Part shown: positions 17,702 to 29,735 of the stretch, piece by piece | How the letters are laid out: every line of letters starts with the position of its first letter | How positions within the stretch are numbered: the first letter of the stretch is position 1 | The notes under the pieces: model-generated | Told to the model about the DNA's origin: nothing | Seen by the model: only the letters and a program-made list of their open reading frames with translations | Database searches by the model: none | Program-made: the position numbers and the translations under genes | DNA from: Agarophyton chilense | Taxonomy: Eukaryota; Rhodophyta; Florideophyceae; Gracilariales; Gracilariaceae | Assembly: GCA_030374765.1 (NCBI GenBank) | Contig: JARGXX010000068.1 | Coordinates: 3,348,001 to 3,412,000, forward strand | DNA length: 64,000 nucleotides | Direction: 5' to 3'

Positions 17702-20700
17702 TCATGTGCCTTGGGAGGTATTATTATGGGTGCCACCCAGTGGTGGTGTTGTGCCACCAGTGGTGGTGTTGGAGAAGTAGTGCTTGGCAGTTGGGTCTCG
17801 GTAGAATCTGTTGAGGTAAAATCGATGGAAGCGACAGTGCAATCGAGGGGTGAAGGGGGGTGCGGGGTAGTTTTGGCGAAGTACATGAACGGGGCCCAGA
17901 ATGGAAGAGGATGGTACGAGGCCGAACCAGGGGGAGACGTTGTCGGAGTTGGAAGTGTTTGAGATAGGAAGGGGGTGGGCGGTGTGGTTTTGTTCGTCGT
18001 CTGTTGCCCATCGGAGGCAGATGCAATTGAGAGAGACATCGACTTGATCCTGGGGTGGAACGAGTTCGAGGAACTGAACGAAGGCGAACTCGTTATGAGT
18101 GGAAGGGGAAGAAGGGGTGGTGAAGCGAAGAAGAGAGTTGAGCTTGCAGACCCAGGCGGTGGGAGTGGGGTTGGAGAAGCTGGAACCGGCAACGAGGATG
18201 TGGGAGAACTTTGGGGTTTTAGAGGGACCGAAGGAGGGAGCAGCGAAGATACGTTGAATGAGTGGGAGAGGGGGATCTTTGACGGCGAGCTCGTTTCGAT
18301 CGGCGATGTAGTCGTCTAGGGTTGGGGTGAAGCCGCCGACGACGTATGCGGAATTGACGAATGTGAGACGGGTTTGGCGGAGAGTGGGGGAGTCCTGGTT
18401 GAGAGCTAGTGTTTCGAGTGTGAGTGTGACGAAGGAGGGGAGTGCGAGGGTTCCAATCTGTGAGATGATGGCGATAGTGTCTGGGGAGAAGAGGTCCTGA
18501 AGGGAAGAGATTCTTGAGTGGGGGTTTGCTCGAAGGAATTTGTGAGCGGTGATGAGATCGGAAAAGGAGGTGTGCTTGCCATCACGGACGAAACCTGGTT
18601 TGCGGGCTTGGAAGGGAGGAGGAGGGGCATGGGAGGATGAGGTGACGGAAGGATCAGCGGAGAGAGAAATCCAATTGTTGACGGCATCGGAGAGTTCGAT
18701 GGCACGAATGGTTTCGTTGTGCGCGGTGGGTCTGCGCTTGGAGGTTCGGGAGTAATGTGCATTGAAGAGGGTATGGGCTTGTTCGAAGATGCCTGCATTG
18801 TTGAAGTGGAGACCCCCAAAGCGTCGAATGTCGTCTACGATGTGATCGAGGAGGTGGAATTTGAGGGTGCCAAGGTTGGAGGTATGGTATGGACCGAGAA
18901 TATCGACAGCTCTGTGCTTGAAGGAATGGATTTGGGAGGCGAGTTTGGCAAGACGAGAAGTGGTCCATTCGGGGACGGAGTTGTAGCACATGGAGGTGAG
19001 CAGGAGGTCTGTGTACTTGGGGAAGACGGTTGTGATGGGAGCGGAATTGGCTTCGTCACAGCAGCGGTCGAAGAAGGCGCCGATGAAGGGGAAGAACATG
19101 TCGAGGGCGCGGTAGTCTTTTGCTTCTAGCATGCTGCGGACGCCGTCAGTTGTGAAGAAGCCGTTGAGGGACTGCCCGCTTTTGGAAGTAGAGAAGTCGA
19201 TGTGGAGGCCGGTAGCTGGGGAATGATTTTCGATGGCGGTGAGGATGAAGTTGGAGTGCTTGAGGATGGAGGTGCGTACGGAGTGGAAGGAACTGCGGGA
19301 GTTTGTGGAGCTGATGGTGGTGAAGAGGTGTTCTGATCTGAGACGTTCGATGGCGGCGAGCTTTATGAGCTTGGAAACGCCGAGGTGGAAGTTGTGGAGT
19401 GGTTCGAAGGGGAAGATGTTGTATGGGGTGAGGAGGGGGGTGATGTTGAAAAGGGGGTAAGACTCGAAGAGGGAGGGGTATTTTGCGAGGGAGAGGGAGT
19501 GGAGTGCTTGGAGAGCTTGTTCCTTGAAGTTGCGCGAGACTCTGGGCTTGCGGGCGAGGAGAGCTGCTTCGGAGTCCTTGAGGAGGGAGAAGTGTTTGTT
19601 GCGGGCTGCAAGGGTGAGGGGAAGAGATCGAGGGGGATGGGCGTGAGAATGTTGGTGGAGTTGTGAACGAGGGACAGAGCATCTGTGGCAGGTGTGCTGG
19701 GGGCGGGTGCCGTGGGAGATGGCGAGAATATCCTTTGCCTCGGGAATGTCTGCGCAGTAGCTGGCGATGATGGGGTGGCATTGACGAAGAACGCCGTCTG
19801 CGTCGCGGAAGGGGAAACCGGGGAGGGCGGAAGAGAAGAGAGGTTGAAGGAGGGAGGAGATGGTCTGCTGTATGAGTTCCATTTTTGTTTGGCGGGGGAT
19901 GGAGGAAGAATGAGTGATGATATCTGCATCTGGAGAATGAGTGATTGGGGTGAAGGAGGTGGGAAGATAGCCGAGGAGTGTGAGATTGTCGGAGATGCAT
20001 TTGCGGCGAAAGGAGTCGGAGAAGTTGAGAAGGGTGATGTGGAGGGGTAGGAGGTGATGGAAGAATATTTGAGAGAGGTAGAGGACTTGTCGGAGTAGAT
20101 TTGGACGAGGCCGATGAAGGAGTCGATACCGGTGGAGTGAGGGAGATGCCAGACGATGTTATCTTTTGTGGACTGCATGATGGCGGTCTTAAGTGCGGGG
20201 ACGACTTTTGAGCCGAGGGTGGCTGCCATGGGGTGTGCGAAGGCGGGGGAGCCGGAGGCGGATGTTTGGGAGATGGGGTGGAAAAAGGTGTTCTTGAAGT
20301 GTGCGAGGGCGAGCTGTTGTTTGAGGACATGGATTGCGTCTTTCTGGAAGAGGGTTGCGGAGAAGCGTTTGTGGGGATCGAAGATGGTGGAGGGGGCGAA
20401 ACCAATGGACCTGATTCTCTGGTGAAAGAGGTCTGCCTGGAGCTCGAGGCATTGCTTTGCGGAGGAGACTGAGTTCTGGAATGTTGATTCGGAGAAGTGG
20501 GGATCATTAAGGAGAGTGATGAGTTCGTCAGCCTTTCGTTGTCCAAGCTTGGAGGCGATGGAGGAGATGTAGAGGACCATTTTCTCCAGGTGGGGGCTGT
20601 CGAGGGGGGGAGTGGAAGGAGGGAGGGGGGAGAGAGCGAGAGAGGAGGGGGAACCGAGAGGAACAGTGGCGACGTGGATGGCGTCCTGGGTGTGGAGGGA

Positions 20701-20964
20701 GAGAGAGAGCTGGTCTTGGAGGTAGGATTCATGGTGTGCGAGATGGACGTTGTCGGAAGGGTGATGTGAGGGAGGAGGATGCGGGGGGAGTTGTGAGGTG
20801 GACTTGTGGCGTTTTGTGCGGGGGGGGAAGTTGGGTTCATTTCCGCCAGGGGAGAGGAAGCGCTTGTTGGCGGAGAGGCGATGAGGGCACCTTCTCTGGT
20901 GCCGCTGGAGGGCGGGGATTTCTCGGGCGAAGAAGGAGCAACCGTTGAAGCAGCAGGAAGGCAT
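17702..20964 (-). pseudogene. Plavaka/CACTA-type (CMC) transposase with one frameshift
   Basis: The ATG at 20964 opens with a C2H2-like zinc finger (CCFNGC...HQRRC). The protein continues through a helical region to about 20047. The rest reads in another frame to 17702, about 1087 codons in all. Diagnostic stretches are 'LTLLGYLP', 'ASYCADIPEAKDI' with 'CHRCSVPRS' soon after, and 'LKFHLLDHIVDDIRRFG' followed by 'FEQAHTLFNAHY', as in fungal and algal Plavaka/CACTA transposases with the DDE catalytic core. The frameshift falls in a C-run (plus strand 20044-20049), where one base appears missing. The reading continues conserved on both sides, so it is a recent mutation or an assembly error. The C-terminal part is Pro/Thr-rich. 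Terminal inverted repeats were not found. Confidence 0.8.
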
Positions 20965-21081
20965 GGTGGGTGGAGGAGAGGTGGTGGGAAAGAAGTTGGT
21001 AGGGGGTGTAGACGGAGAGAGAGTATGGCGCACACAGGGCACGTGACAGGGGAGGGCGGTGGAGAATAATATAGAATGCAA

Positions 21082-21356
21082 AGCACGTGAGGTCTGCCAG
21101 GTCAGGCTGCGATTCTATTGCGATTGATATGGATGGTACTAAATGTTCAATTTCTATTTTGAGGTCCATTTTGGGACCGGTTGTTTGTACTAATCTGTCA
21201 ATCTAGAGCGCAAAAAGATTGAAACTGCTCCTGCACCACTTCTCTACTTTTACCTTTAAACTGCGGCGACAGAAAGATTCAAGCTAGTTTTACCTCCATC
21301 AAAACTAGAAAAACTGCAGATATGTGCTAGTTTTCCTTCCCATACAAACTAGCACT
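21082..21356. repeat. Cluster of CTAGTTT motifs in alternating orientation
   Basis: CTAGTTTT (21284-21291) pairs with AAAACTAG (21301-21308). GTGCTAGTTT (21324-21333) pairs with AAACTAGCAC (21346-21355), a perfect 10-bp hairpin with a 12-nt loop. Four copies of one motif upstream of a CACTA-type transposase resemble subterminal binding sites of such elements. No matching cluster was found on the far side. Confidence 0.5.
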
Positions 21357-22128
21357 AATGAACGAATGAAAATATTTTCGGAAATTAACACCTCCAAATA
21401 TGGATAAATTCACGGGTTTTTCGGTCATTTCAATTCGTCCTTTTTTGACCACTGAACTAGCATTCCGAGAACACTGACGGAGTCGCACGTCCGTAATGTA
21501 ATCCACATGGGCTGAGCAGAGCTCACGGAGAACGGGCAAGAGAAGGTAGGCAAGCCCTGCGGGCATGTTTTCTCTAATTAGTTCGGTCTGGTGGGTTTCT
21601 CCTTGAGGTTTCCTTGGCCTAGAGGTGGCCTTGGTGAGGCGTTCTCGTAAACGCGCTGTCACCGTGGGTTCTCGGCGAATATTTCAGGGCTATCCATGGG
21701 GGTCAGTACTTCTTGCGGCTGGCTCCTCGTGCTCCTGCGGTCGCTAGAGGTATCAAACTGAGAGTCAGGCGACACCGCCGGCATTGTAGTCGCACTTCGT
21801 CCTGCCATATAAGTCCTATGATCTGGTCGGTTGGGTGTGTTTCCTGCATCCATAATGGCGGTTGCTTCTGTACTTTTGGTCTGTTGGAGAATTAAACCAA
21901 AAGTTAGAATCAAGATACTTCTTCGTTTCAGTGGTCCGTTCAATTATTCCAAAGGCTTCTAAGTCGGGAGACCAAAATGTAACGCAATGACTGGTGGGTC
22001 AGCGTACGGGTCTCGACTGGTGGTAGCGTGATAGAGCGGGTCTTAATATTCGAATCCTTGACGGCGACACTCCCAGAGTACTTGGTGCAATGGGCTGGCG
22101 TTTACTGCGTAGTCCTGCAGGTTGTATC
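21340..22128 (-). mobile_element. Fragment of a family-2 gypsy-type element: LTR end, primer site and gag start (element E)
   Basis: Minus strand. 22128-21978 matches the last ~150 bp of the LTR at 10206-10650 and ends ...GTTACA. It is followed by TTT and a primer-binding site TGGTCTCCCGACTTAGAA (about 21973-21956), then by a short open stretch ('NRPDHRTYMAGRSATTMPAV', 21943-21659) continued in another frame to ~21340. This is the 5' end of an LTR element. The LTR itself is 5'-truncated where it meets the integrase of the neighbouring element at ~22130. The gag fragment has no recognised domain. Confidence 0.6.
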
Positions 22129-22337
22129 ATCGCTCCTTCACAGTGATATGTTGTAACAAACAAGTTCCTTATATCCAGGATTCTACACACCTTCTGAAAG
22201 AACTTCGCGGCGAATTGTGAGCCGTTATCCGAGAAAAGTTGCATCGGTGGGCCATACACGAACACCCAATGGGTTACGAAAGCTTGCTCAACCGCACTGG
22301 CGGTGATCCTCTTCAGAGAAACGGTACGAACTAACTT

Positions 22338-22910
22338 CTAAAAGCGGTCCGTAGTGACCAAAAGAAACCGACTACCTCGGGCGGTATGTAGAAGAGGACC
22401 CAGTATGTCGATGGCGACAAACTCTAAAGGGGCCCGTGCCGGAAACAGATTAAGTTTCTTCGAATACTTTCGTAACTTCAAGCTGTTCTTAGCGCAACCC
22501 GTACATCCTCGGACAACTGCAAAGATGTCAAATGCTATTGCTGGCCAGTAGAAATCTCTGAGAAGAGTTAGATATAACTTCCTTCCACCTGGGTGGGCAC
22601 CTATTTTCACGTAGTGAGATATATGTAAAACCCGTTGTTGCAGGGAGTGAGTTACCACAACCTGTGGGTTAGATTCTACCACCCTAATTAGGTATCCCTG
22701 GTCGTTGACCTGAAAGGGTAATTGATATCCTCCGTTTAACCGGGATTGGATCCGGGTACAGAACGGGTTCGTCTGTTGTTCCCTTGTGATATCCTCAAGA
22801 GTTATCGGGATAAAGAAAATCCAAAGAGGCTCCGACGGTTCGGTAGCCAGTAGATGGTCACAGACGTCATCCGAAATTGACTCGGTTTCCCTCTTTGTAG
22901 GGTTCACCAT
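22338..22910 (-). pseudogene. Integrase N-terminal fragment of element C
   Basis: Contains the zinc-binding H-H-C-C segment ('HYVKIGAHPGGRKLYLTLLRDFYWPA', shown by its His residues, then CTGCAKN) and the first catalytic Asp in 'FVAIDILGPLL'. The second catalytic Asp is in the next block (22265-22130). The frame breaks between them. Confidence 0.8.
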
Positions 22911-23044
22911 AAAGCATGATATCTACAGACCATCCACTGGTCCCGCTTCGGCGTTTGTTCCCGGCCGGGAGAGAGCATCGGCCTGGCAGTTCAGGGTGCC
23001 TTTTTGTACTCGACGTCAAAGTCGAATTCCGCGAGGCGAAAACG

Positions 23045-24310
23045 CTAACGTACAAGGCGACCTGAAGGCTCCGCAATCTCCATCAGCCATCGGATCGCGG
23101 AATAGTCCATACACACTATGAAGTGATTACCCATCAGATAGGGGCGTAGAATTGCTAACGACCAGACCACAGCGAGACATTCCTTTTCAGATACTGAGTA
23201 ATTGCGCTCATGCAAATTCAGTGTACGCGACCAGTAGCCTATCGGCTTTCTGTCTCCACTAGGCATGCTTTGGAACAACGCACACCCAATCTGCTGGGAA
23301 CTCGCATCTGTATCGATAGAGTACGGAAGTCCCATAGTGGGTAACGCCAGAATGGGCGGAGATGTTACAGCGTCTACAAGCAATTGAAATGCTGTAGCCT
23401 GTGCCTCATCAAGAGGTTCCATCTTCACTGGCTGCCCTTTACGAAGTAATTCGTTAAGAAGAGCCGATATATCCGCGTACATCAGTACAAAGCGGCGGTA
23501 GACATTACATAATCCTAAGGAGGATCTTAATGCTGTCTGTGGTGTCGGATGACGTGCCTCCTTGAGAGATCTGACTCGATAGGTGTCCATCGATAACTTT
23601 CCGGGGCGCAAGATATGTCCTAAGTATTTCAATGAATCAGTGAAGAGCTTACACTTCTTAAGCTTCAAAGTGATACCTGCACTACGCAGTACTGTCATTA
23701 CTTCTGACAAATGCCTCATGTGGTCGTCTAGGTTATTCGAGAAAACGATTATATCATCGAGATAAACGAGACAAGTCCTCCATTTGAAGCGAGCAAGTAA
23801 GATATCAACGGCACGTGGGAACGTCGCTGGCGCGTTTTTCAAGCCAAATGGCATCCGATTGAATCGGTAGAGTCCCTGATGACAAACATAAGCGGTCTTA
23901 TGGCGGTCTTCCATTTTAACGGGAACTTGCCAATATCCCCAATTCACATCCAGGGTAGTAAATAGGTTTGCCTTCCCAAGGGAGTCTATGAATTCATCCA
24001 TCCTTGGAATAGAGTATACGTCCTTGACGGTAGCGGCACTTAAACGACGGTAGTCGACACAGAATCTCCATGTTCCATCTGATTTCGGAGCTAACACCAC
24101 TGGTGAAGCCCAAGGAGATTGGGTAGCTTCGATCACTCCTGCATCTAGCATCTTCCCAATCTGAGTTTTTTCTTCCTCCCGAGCAGTCGGGCCAGCCCTG
24201 TATGGGTGCTGTGCTATCGGCCGTATAACGGGTATCAGATCAATTCCGTCTTCTGTAATCGCAATCTTGCCAAGAGAGCCATCCCACATGGGTCTAAATT
24301 CACGCAGCAT
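23045..24310 (-). pseudogene. Reverse transcriptase-RNase H fragment of element C
   Basis: A 421-residue open block. RT motifs are 'WRFCVDYRRL', 'FTTLDVNWGYWQVPV', 'MPFGLKNAPATF' and YLDD in 'CLVYLDDIIVFSNN'. RNase H begins with 'DTDASSQQIGCALFQ' and continues to 'EKECLAVVWSLAILRPYL'. The expected DTHHA-like RNase H site is 'CMDYSAIRWLM', so its catalytic His/Asp context is altered. The block ends in a frameshift before integrase. Confidence 0.85.
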
Positions 24311-27300
24311 CTTGCGTAAACTCTCACGATGAGTAACAGGAACATGGTCCAGGTCTAGATTCTTAAACTCTTCAAGAGAGTTCCTTGTTTAACCGCTCGG
24401 TGTTGTACCATTGACTTCTTTCTCGACTTCTGAGATTTTTGGACACTCGACGTCCGGTATCGTCGCAACGCAGTTCTTCTCCCCCTCCTTAGGATGACGG
24501 ATATCGATAATATCGGAAGCGCTCATCGGCGTCGGTACCACTGTTGTGGGGTGATGTAGAACTGTCCCAAAGATTTGGTGTTTCACTAACCACTGTGTGG
24601 AATTCCCAAAATTGGCGACCAACACCTTGAATGGGTGATGGGGATCAATCTGGGGTATCCCATTCGCCAGAGCTACCTGGCGTGTCTCATACAGTGAGTT
24701 TAACGGTTGAAATACCCGTAATCCATGTTGTGGTGACACCACGCTAACCCAGACTTGGGATTCCGGTGGATTGGAAATTGAACTCGCTACTCGGAGACGA
24801 GTTTATGATCGGCCCGGCTCCCAGGATAACTGCGCAGCAGGTAAAGGCACTTTCTTCTTAAACGCAGACCTCAGCGGTTTTCGAACGATCGGTATCGTAG
24901 ATCCATTTGCCATTTCTACAATCCTTTTTCGAGGTTTTATCGATTCGACGAAACGGTCGCAGAAGTCACACCCAAGTATTACTGGGGCAGCGAGTGCTTC
25001 GCAAAGGACAATTTGTAGTCGGACGATATAATTTCCCAACCTCACGACGAGTTCAATGATTCCTTCTGTACTCAACGGATTGTTGTTAGCGTCCGCGATA
25101 TCCAGAATTGGACCTTGACGTATTAACAACCCCATCGACGCGGGTAAAAGTGACTCAACCAAAAAGTTTGGGCCAGCTCCTATATCAAGGACAGAGAGTT
25201 GTCAAACCATAAATTGGGTAGAAAGGCCAAGGCTCGCATATAACTTGTAATTGCGTTTAGCTATGACCAATACCCGATCCGGGATACGTAAATTACGAGA
25301 CCATATCCACGGGCGACGAAAAGTACTGAGTTGTTCAGACTCTACGTCAGTAGTTATTGAGGATCTTAAAATAATCCTAACAACTGGGGAGCGAGGCTTT
25401 GACGCCTAGAGCGTCCCAGACCTCATCTCTGGGAGCATTCCTCTCACAATGGAGACTCCCTTGATAAGTTTTTCGGAGCAGATTCCGCAGTGGCGGTCTT
25501 ACTCCCTTCAAGAGGTGCTAAACTAGCAGCAACACCTCCCGCATTCGGGTGATCGTTAACGGACGGGACAGATAATCCATGTGATTCTTCCACCATAGAC
25601 AGTGTAATTCCTACAGTTGCTGGGGCAAACACAGACTTCGCCCGAAGATATGAAACATCCGGCACTCGGGATTTCTACTCACGAGTTAACAGTTCGTAAT
25701 TACGAATTACTCGGGCAAACTCCTTCAATGTGAGCATACAGTCAGGTGAAGTGTGTTCCGGTTTGTAGCACAGGTGGTATATCAGCAGTCTACCTGTTCT
25801 GTGCGACGGGCGGTAATCAAAACGACGCTGTGGGAGCAAATCCCTCCAACCAGGGCGATTATTGTGGGTCATTCCAGTTGAATGGGGAACGTGCGGTGCG
25901 GAAACGCGAGTAGCCGCGGCATAGAGAGCAGGATCTTCTTCTGTTCCAACCGATGTAGTCGGGTACTCGGATGTCAGAAGAGAGGATCCAACATCGCTTC
26001 CAGAAAGGTGCACGTTATCATAATCCGTATCGACACGGTGCTCTCTCATGGAGAGCGAAGGCCGCCTGAGCGTACTGTACTAGCTCATGATAGTTCATCT
26101 TGCACTATTCTTCACGGCAACGGGCAACGAATGATCTTATAGTAGAATCCAAACCATCTATAAACATGGTACACCGCTCCTGTGCGGGATAAAAATTACC
26201 ACAGCTGTGGAACGCTTTGTCCAATCTCGTCGAATAGATGGTCTCCGTTTCATCGGGCTTCTACTTAGTATCACGCAGGGCAAGTATCGCATTCTGAATT
26301 GCGTTTCCTGTCGCATAGGTGCGCAATAAATATTGTACGGGTTCGGGCCAACAAGTCACACCTCCTTCAGAGGCTAACGAGGAAACTCGTACAGAACTAT
26401 ACTGATATTCAGACATACCCTTTCGAAAATAGGGTAACGCAATATATGCTTGCGCTTCACTTAGATCCAAGATATCGGATTCCGCAACGAAGCAAGCAAG
26501 AAAATCTAACACCAGAATTGGGTCTTCTCTTGAAAAGTAGTTCGCTCTGAGTGTGAGATTAATCCGTTGGATGGCATCCTTGACCTTACCCGTGCGACGG
26601 GGCGTTCGATATGACGAAGAATCATCTAAGTGATAGTATCAATATGATAAAAGCTTCCTGTAAAGAGGATTAGTAGGTTTCAATTCCTTCAGTCCACGGT
26701 GCTTCTTACCTTTCTCGCCAGAGCGAATAGCTCCTTTTGAGTGATAAGTAGACTTCGACCGTATCACATGGGAACGATGACGACCGTCGTCGCTGTCCGA
26801 TGATTCAGACGAACTGTCCGCTCGGGGGTGACTGAAATCTGAACCAGACGAATCCGATGATTGGATATCAACTTTATTAGATTTCTGAGATACTCGATTC
26901 CTCGACTTACGAGCTAAATGATTCGAAACAATTTCGACTTCCGGATTGTCTGATTTTTTGTCTTGATCCATTCGTATGGTTTCTTCAACTGTCTCTAATC
27001 GACCACTCAATTTGAGGATTCGTTCAGAAACGTTGTGTACATACTCGTGCGTTCTGCCGAGGCTCTCTAAAATAAAGTTGACATCCCTCCGCAAAATGCG
27101 GGTATCGCTCGATGCGCTGTTTAAAAGGACCTCCACGAACTTCCTTTGAAGGTCCTCTATTAACTCCAGAGTGGAGCTCTGCGCGATTTACATCACGCGA
27201 ACTTGCGCTTCCAGTATCTGGATCTCCCCAATTGGGGTACCAGCTTGAACTGGTGAAACAGTAGAAGGTACCTCCACCACCGGAGTAGTGATCGGGTGTC

Positions 27301-27589
27301 CAACAGCCAGGACACCCTGTCCAACAGTAGTCTCCACAGGAGGTATCGCCATTGCGGGATCATTTTTTGAGCGAGCGGAGCCACGCGAGCGAACCATTAG
27401 AGTTCCCGGCACGGGGCTTTTCCAACTCGGTCACGAGCTTCTCTGTAAAGACAATAGAGCCAAATTAATCCAACCCAAAGGATGGGAAACGAAAAGAAAA
27501 ATCCAAAGAGGGATCGTACAAAGACGAGCACACAAACAAAACCCAATAGCGAAATGGGCTAACCTTTTCTAAGTCAAGAGACCATTTAT

Positions 27590-28135
27590 AGTGCAATGAC
27601 TGGCGAGGGGAAAAGACACTCAAGGTGTTCGAAGCCCTGCTCCCTTCTTAGAGGAACTCAGCGTAGAGCCTTCCGTATCTCTCAGCTGTGGGCGTAACTC
27701 CACGGACACTTCAGGATATACCACAGAAGTGGGAATATAAACGAGTATGAAGTGCACGATAGCAATGCCAATAACCCTTGGAACAGGGGAAATAAAGAGA
27801 TAAATAAAGGGGGAAACTCCAATGGAGTAGTACAAATAACAAGAAACCAAAAAACAACCCAATACTGGGGCGGAGAAGAAATCTGTAACACACAGTAAAA
27901 TATAAGAATAAAAGAAACAGGAAAACACACAAAAAGTAGTAATAATCACTTCTTAAGAGATGCAGGTTGGATATATGAACTGATGGCAATGCAGACACCC
28001 TCCGAAGGGAGAAGTAATCCTGCAAAGGCAGTCATAATTAGAGCCGAACACACCGTACCCATTTACTTGGTGATGGCGACGGCGAGATTTCAAGAGCCCA
28101 AGTACTGTTCTACTGTGACCACTAGAGTAATCAAC
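27590..28135 (-). repeat. Probable 5' LTR remnant and primer-binding site of element C
   Basis: On the minus strand the sequence ends CCAGTCATTGCACTATA and is followed by TGGTCTCTTGACTTAGAA, a primer site like those of copies A and E. Upstream stretches resemble the copy A LTR (the 'CTTCGAACACCTTGAG' and 'CCAGTATTGGGTT' segments). The outer boundary was not found and may lie beyond 28135. Confidence 0.5.
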
Positions 28136-28838
28136 TAAATTAAATAAAATAATCTAGTGCCACTTTTTATTTTACTACATTTCTAATTAATGTTGTTCTC
28201 ATATGGGGACCCAATATAGCAGGGATACCTGCCTTTAAAATATACCATGCTACCATAGCGCCAAAATCCTACAATTTTCCTCTCATAAATAGAGTATTTC
28301 CCAAAGGAGTATCATTATTAACTTATGAGTATCTGACACCGGAATATTGCCGAAGGCGTTGCACTACAATTAGATCTACTACTCTGTTACTGAGAAACAC
28401 TACATTTGTCAAAGACAATGCCATAACAGCTAGCACTATTGTAAAAAGTACAATAAATGCGAATTACATAATGAAGAATGCAGATTTTACACAAAATACA
28501 GTTTTGTATTGTTCAAACATGTACAAAATGAAATTATAAGCAATCAGTATGTACGGACAACAGCCCTTTAACAGTATAAAACCAATAAAATCATAAAGAG
28601 CTAAGGAACATCGCAGATAACCAGCTTCCTCTTAAATCACTACTCGAATTCTCATATAAATATGTATTTCATTTTCTTTTTAAATTCTTTTAATGGAAAA
28701 TTATTCATAGCTTCGAATTCACTCAGACAGTGACCAAACAGTAATTCCGGGCATTCAATTTCTGATACAATTTACGAACAAGAAATATCAAAAACTATTA
28801 TAGAAATGACAAATTTAAATGCTGATGAATTCTAAAAA
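28136..28838. other. AT-rich sequence without a recognised gene
   Basis: No ORF longer than a few dozen codons and no repeat shared with the rest of the window was recognised. It borders a decayed transposase to the right. Confidence 0.4.
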
Positions 28839-29735
28839 ATGTGGTATACTGCGTCAGATTATATATTTCAAGATTGGAACACCGGCAGAGGACAAAAGTA
28901 CAATTGTTTTTGCGAAGGATGCATTTTTCATGAATTAAACTGTTTTGAAGCACGGAAGACAGTGGGATTTTTTATCAAGTATTTTTCGAGTGAAATTGGC
29001 ATCATTCGAACGCATGATAACCAAATTTATTTCATTGATTGGTGATCATGTTCACGAAAAAATTTTCAAAAATATCATCGATTCATAGCCTTTGGGAAAA
29101 CTTGTTCAAGAAAAGAAAAATTCTAAGACTTATTCTTACGACCGATATGCGTACGATGTTACTTTTCAACAGTCGTTTCGACCTAGTGTTAATCTAAAGA
29201 AAGAGATAAAAATATTTCAGTGCAAATATACTGTTTGGTTTGAAGACTAAAATTTTAGTCTTACCGAATAGAAGGGCAATTAATTGTACGAAGCCATATC
29301 CGGGTTTAGCATCTGAGATTGATATTTTTTTGGAAATAATAAGTATCACAGTGATACAGTAGAAAAAAAATAAGAGAGTATAACATCGCGGATGAAGGAA
29401 TTCTTTCAGAAAAATACTTTAGTTCATAGGCAATTTTATTGGACAAAGGGTATCAAGGAGCAAAGGACTTTATCAGAGCTACTCATCCAAAGAAAAAACA
29501 ATTAAAGGTCTTCTTTCTCTAGATGATGAACTGCAAAACAAGAAGATTTCTTCAGACAAAATTATCGTTGACAATTATTTCGGGCGTCTTTGTCAGTTGT
29601 GAGCAATTTTGTCTAATAAGTTCAGGTGGAACCGCAATATTTATTATTCTATTTTTAAGATTTGTGTTGGTCTGACTAATTTGCACATTGGGACCTATCC
29701 GTTACGAAGTGGAAAATCTGTTTTCTATCAGCAAT
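28839..29735 (+). pseudogene. Decayed DDE transposase, Harbinger/IS5-like (DDE_Tnp_4 type)
   Basis: Fragments in several frames. 28839-29045 is an open 68-codon piece. Around 29230-29330 a 'VLPNGRAINCTKPYPG'-like strand precedes an Asp. Near 29445 'LLDKGYQGAKDFIRATHP' carries the second Asp region, and near 29560-29690 'SSDKIIVDNYFGRL' and 'RWNRNIYYSIFKICVGLTNLH' match the C-terminal signature of this family; the usual catalytic Glu before the N-x-FGRL motif reads Asp here. Stops break the frame repeatedly, so it is not functional. Confidence 0.6.

Larger units (their letters stand above)
22130..27412 (-). mobile_element. Decayed Ty3/gypsy internal region (element C)
   Basis: Read from high to low coordinates. 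Gag (27412-26261, broken) has the matrix-like tail 'LKPTNPLYRKLLSY' and the 'SEAQAYIALPYFRKGM' capsid segment. A zinc knuckle CYKPEHTSPDC lies at ~25770. Protease has DIGA where active retropepsins have DTGA (~25180). Reverse transcriptase and RNase H are 24310-23045 (YLDDIIVF, DTDASS). Integrase has its zinc region and first Asp at 22910-22338 and the second Asp (FSDNGSQF) at ~22220. The integrase stops just before its catalytic Glu, where element E sequence begins. Stops and frameshifts separate all blocks. It is clearly homologous to gypsy copies A and B but much diverged. Confidence 0.85.

Noticed and set aside
19146..21086. 646-codon minus-strand ORF rich in Ser/Pro/His
   Set aside because: It lies in the alternate frame of the Plavaka-type transposase; the conserved transposase sequence is in the other two frames on either side of the frameshift.
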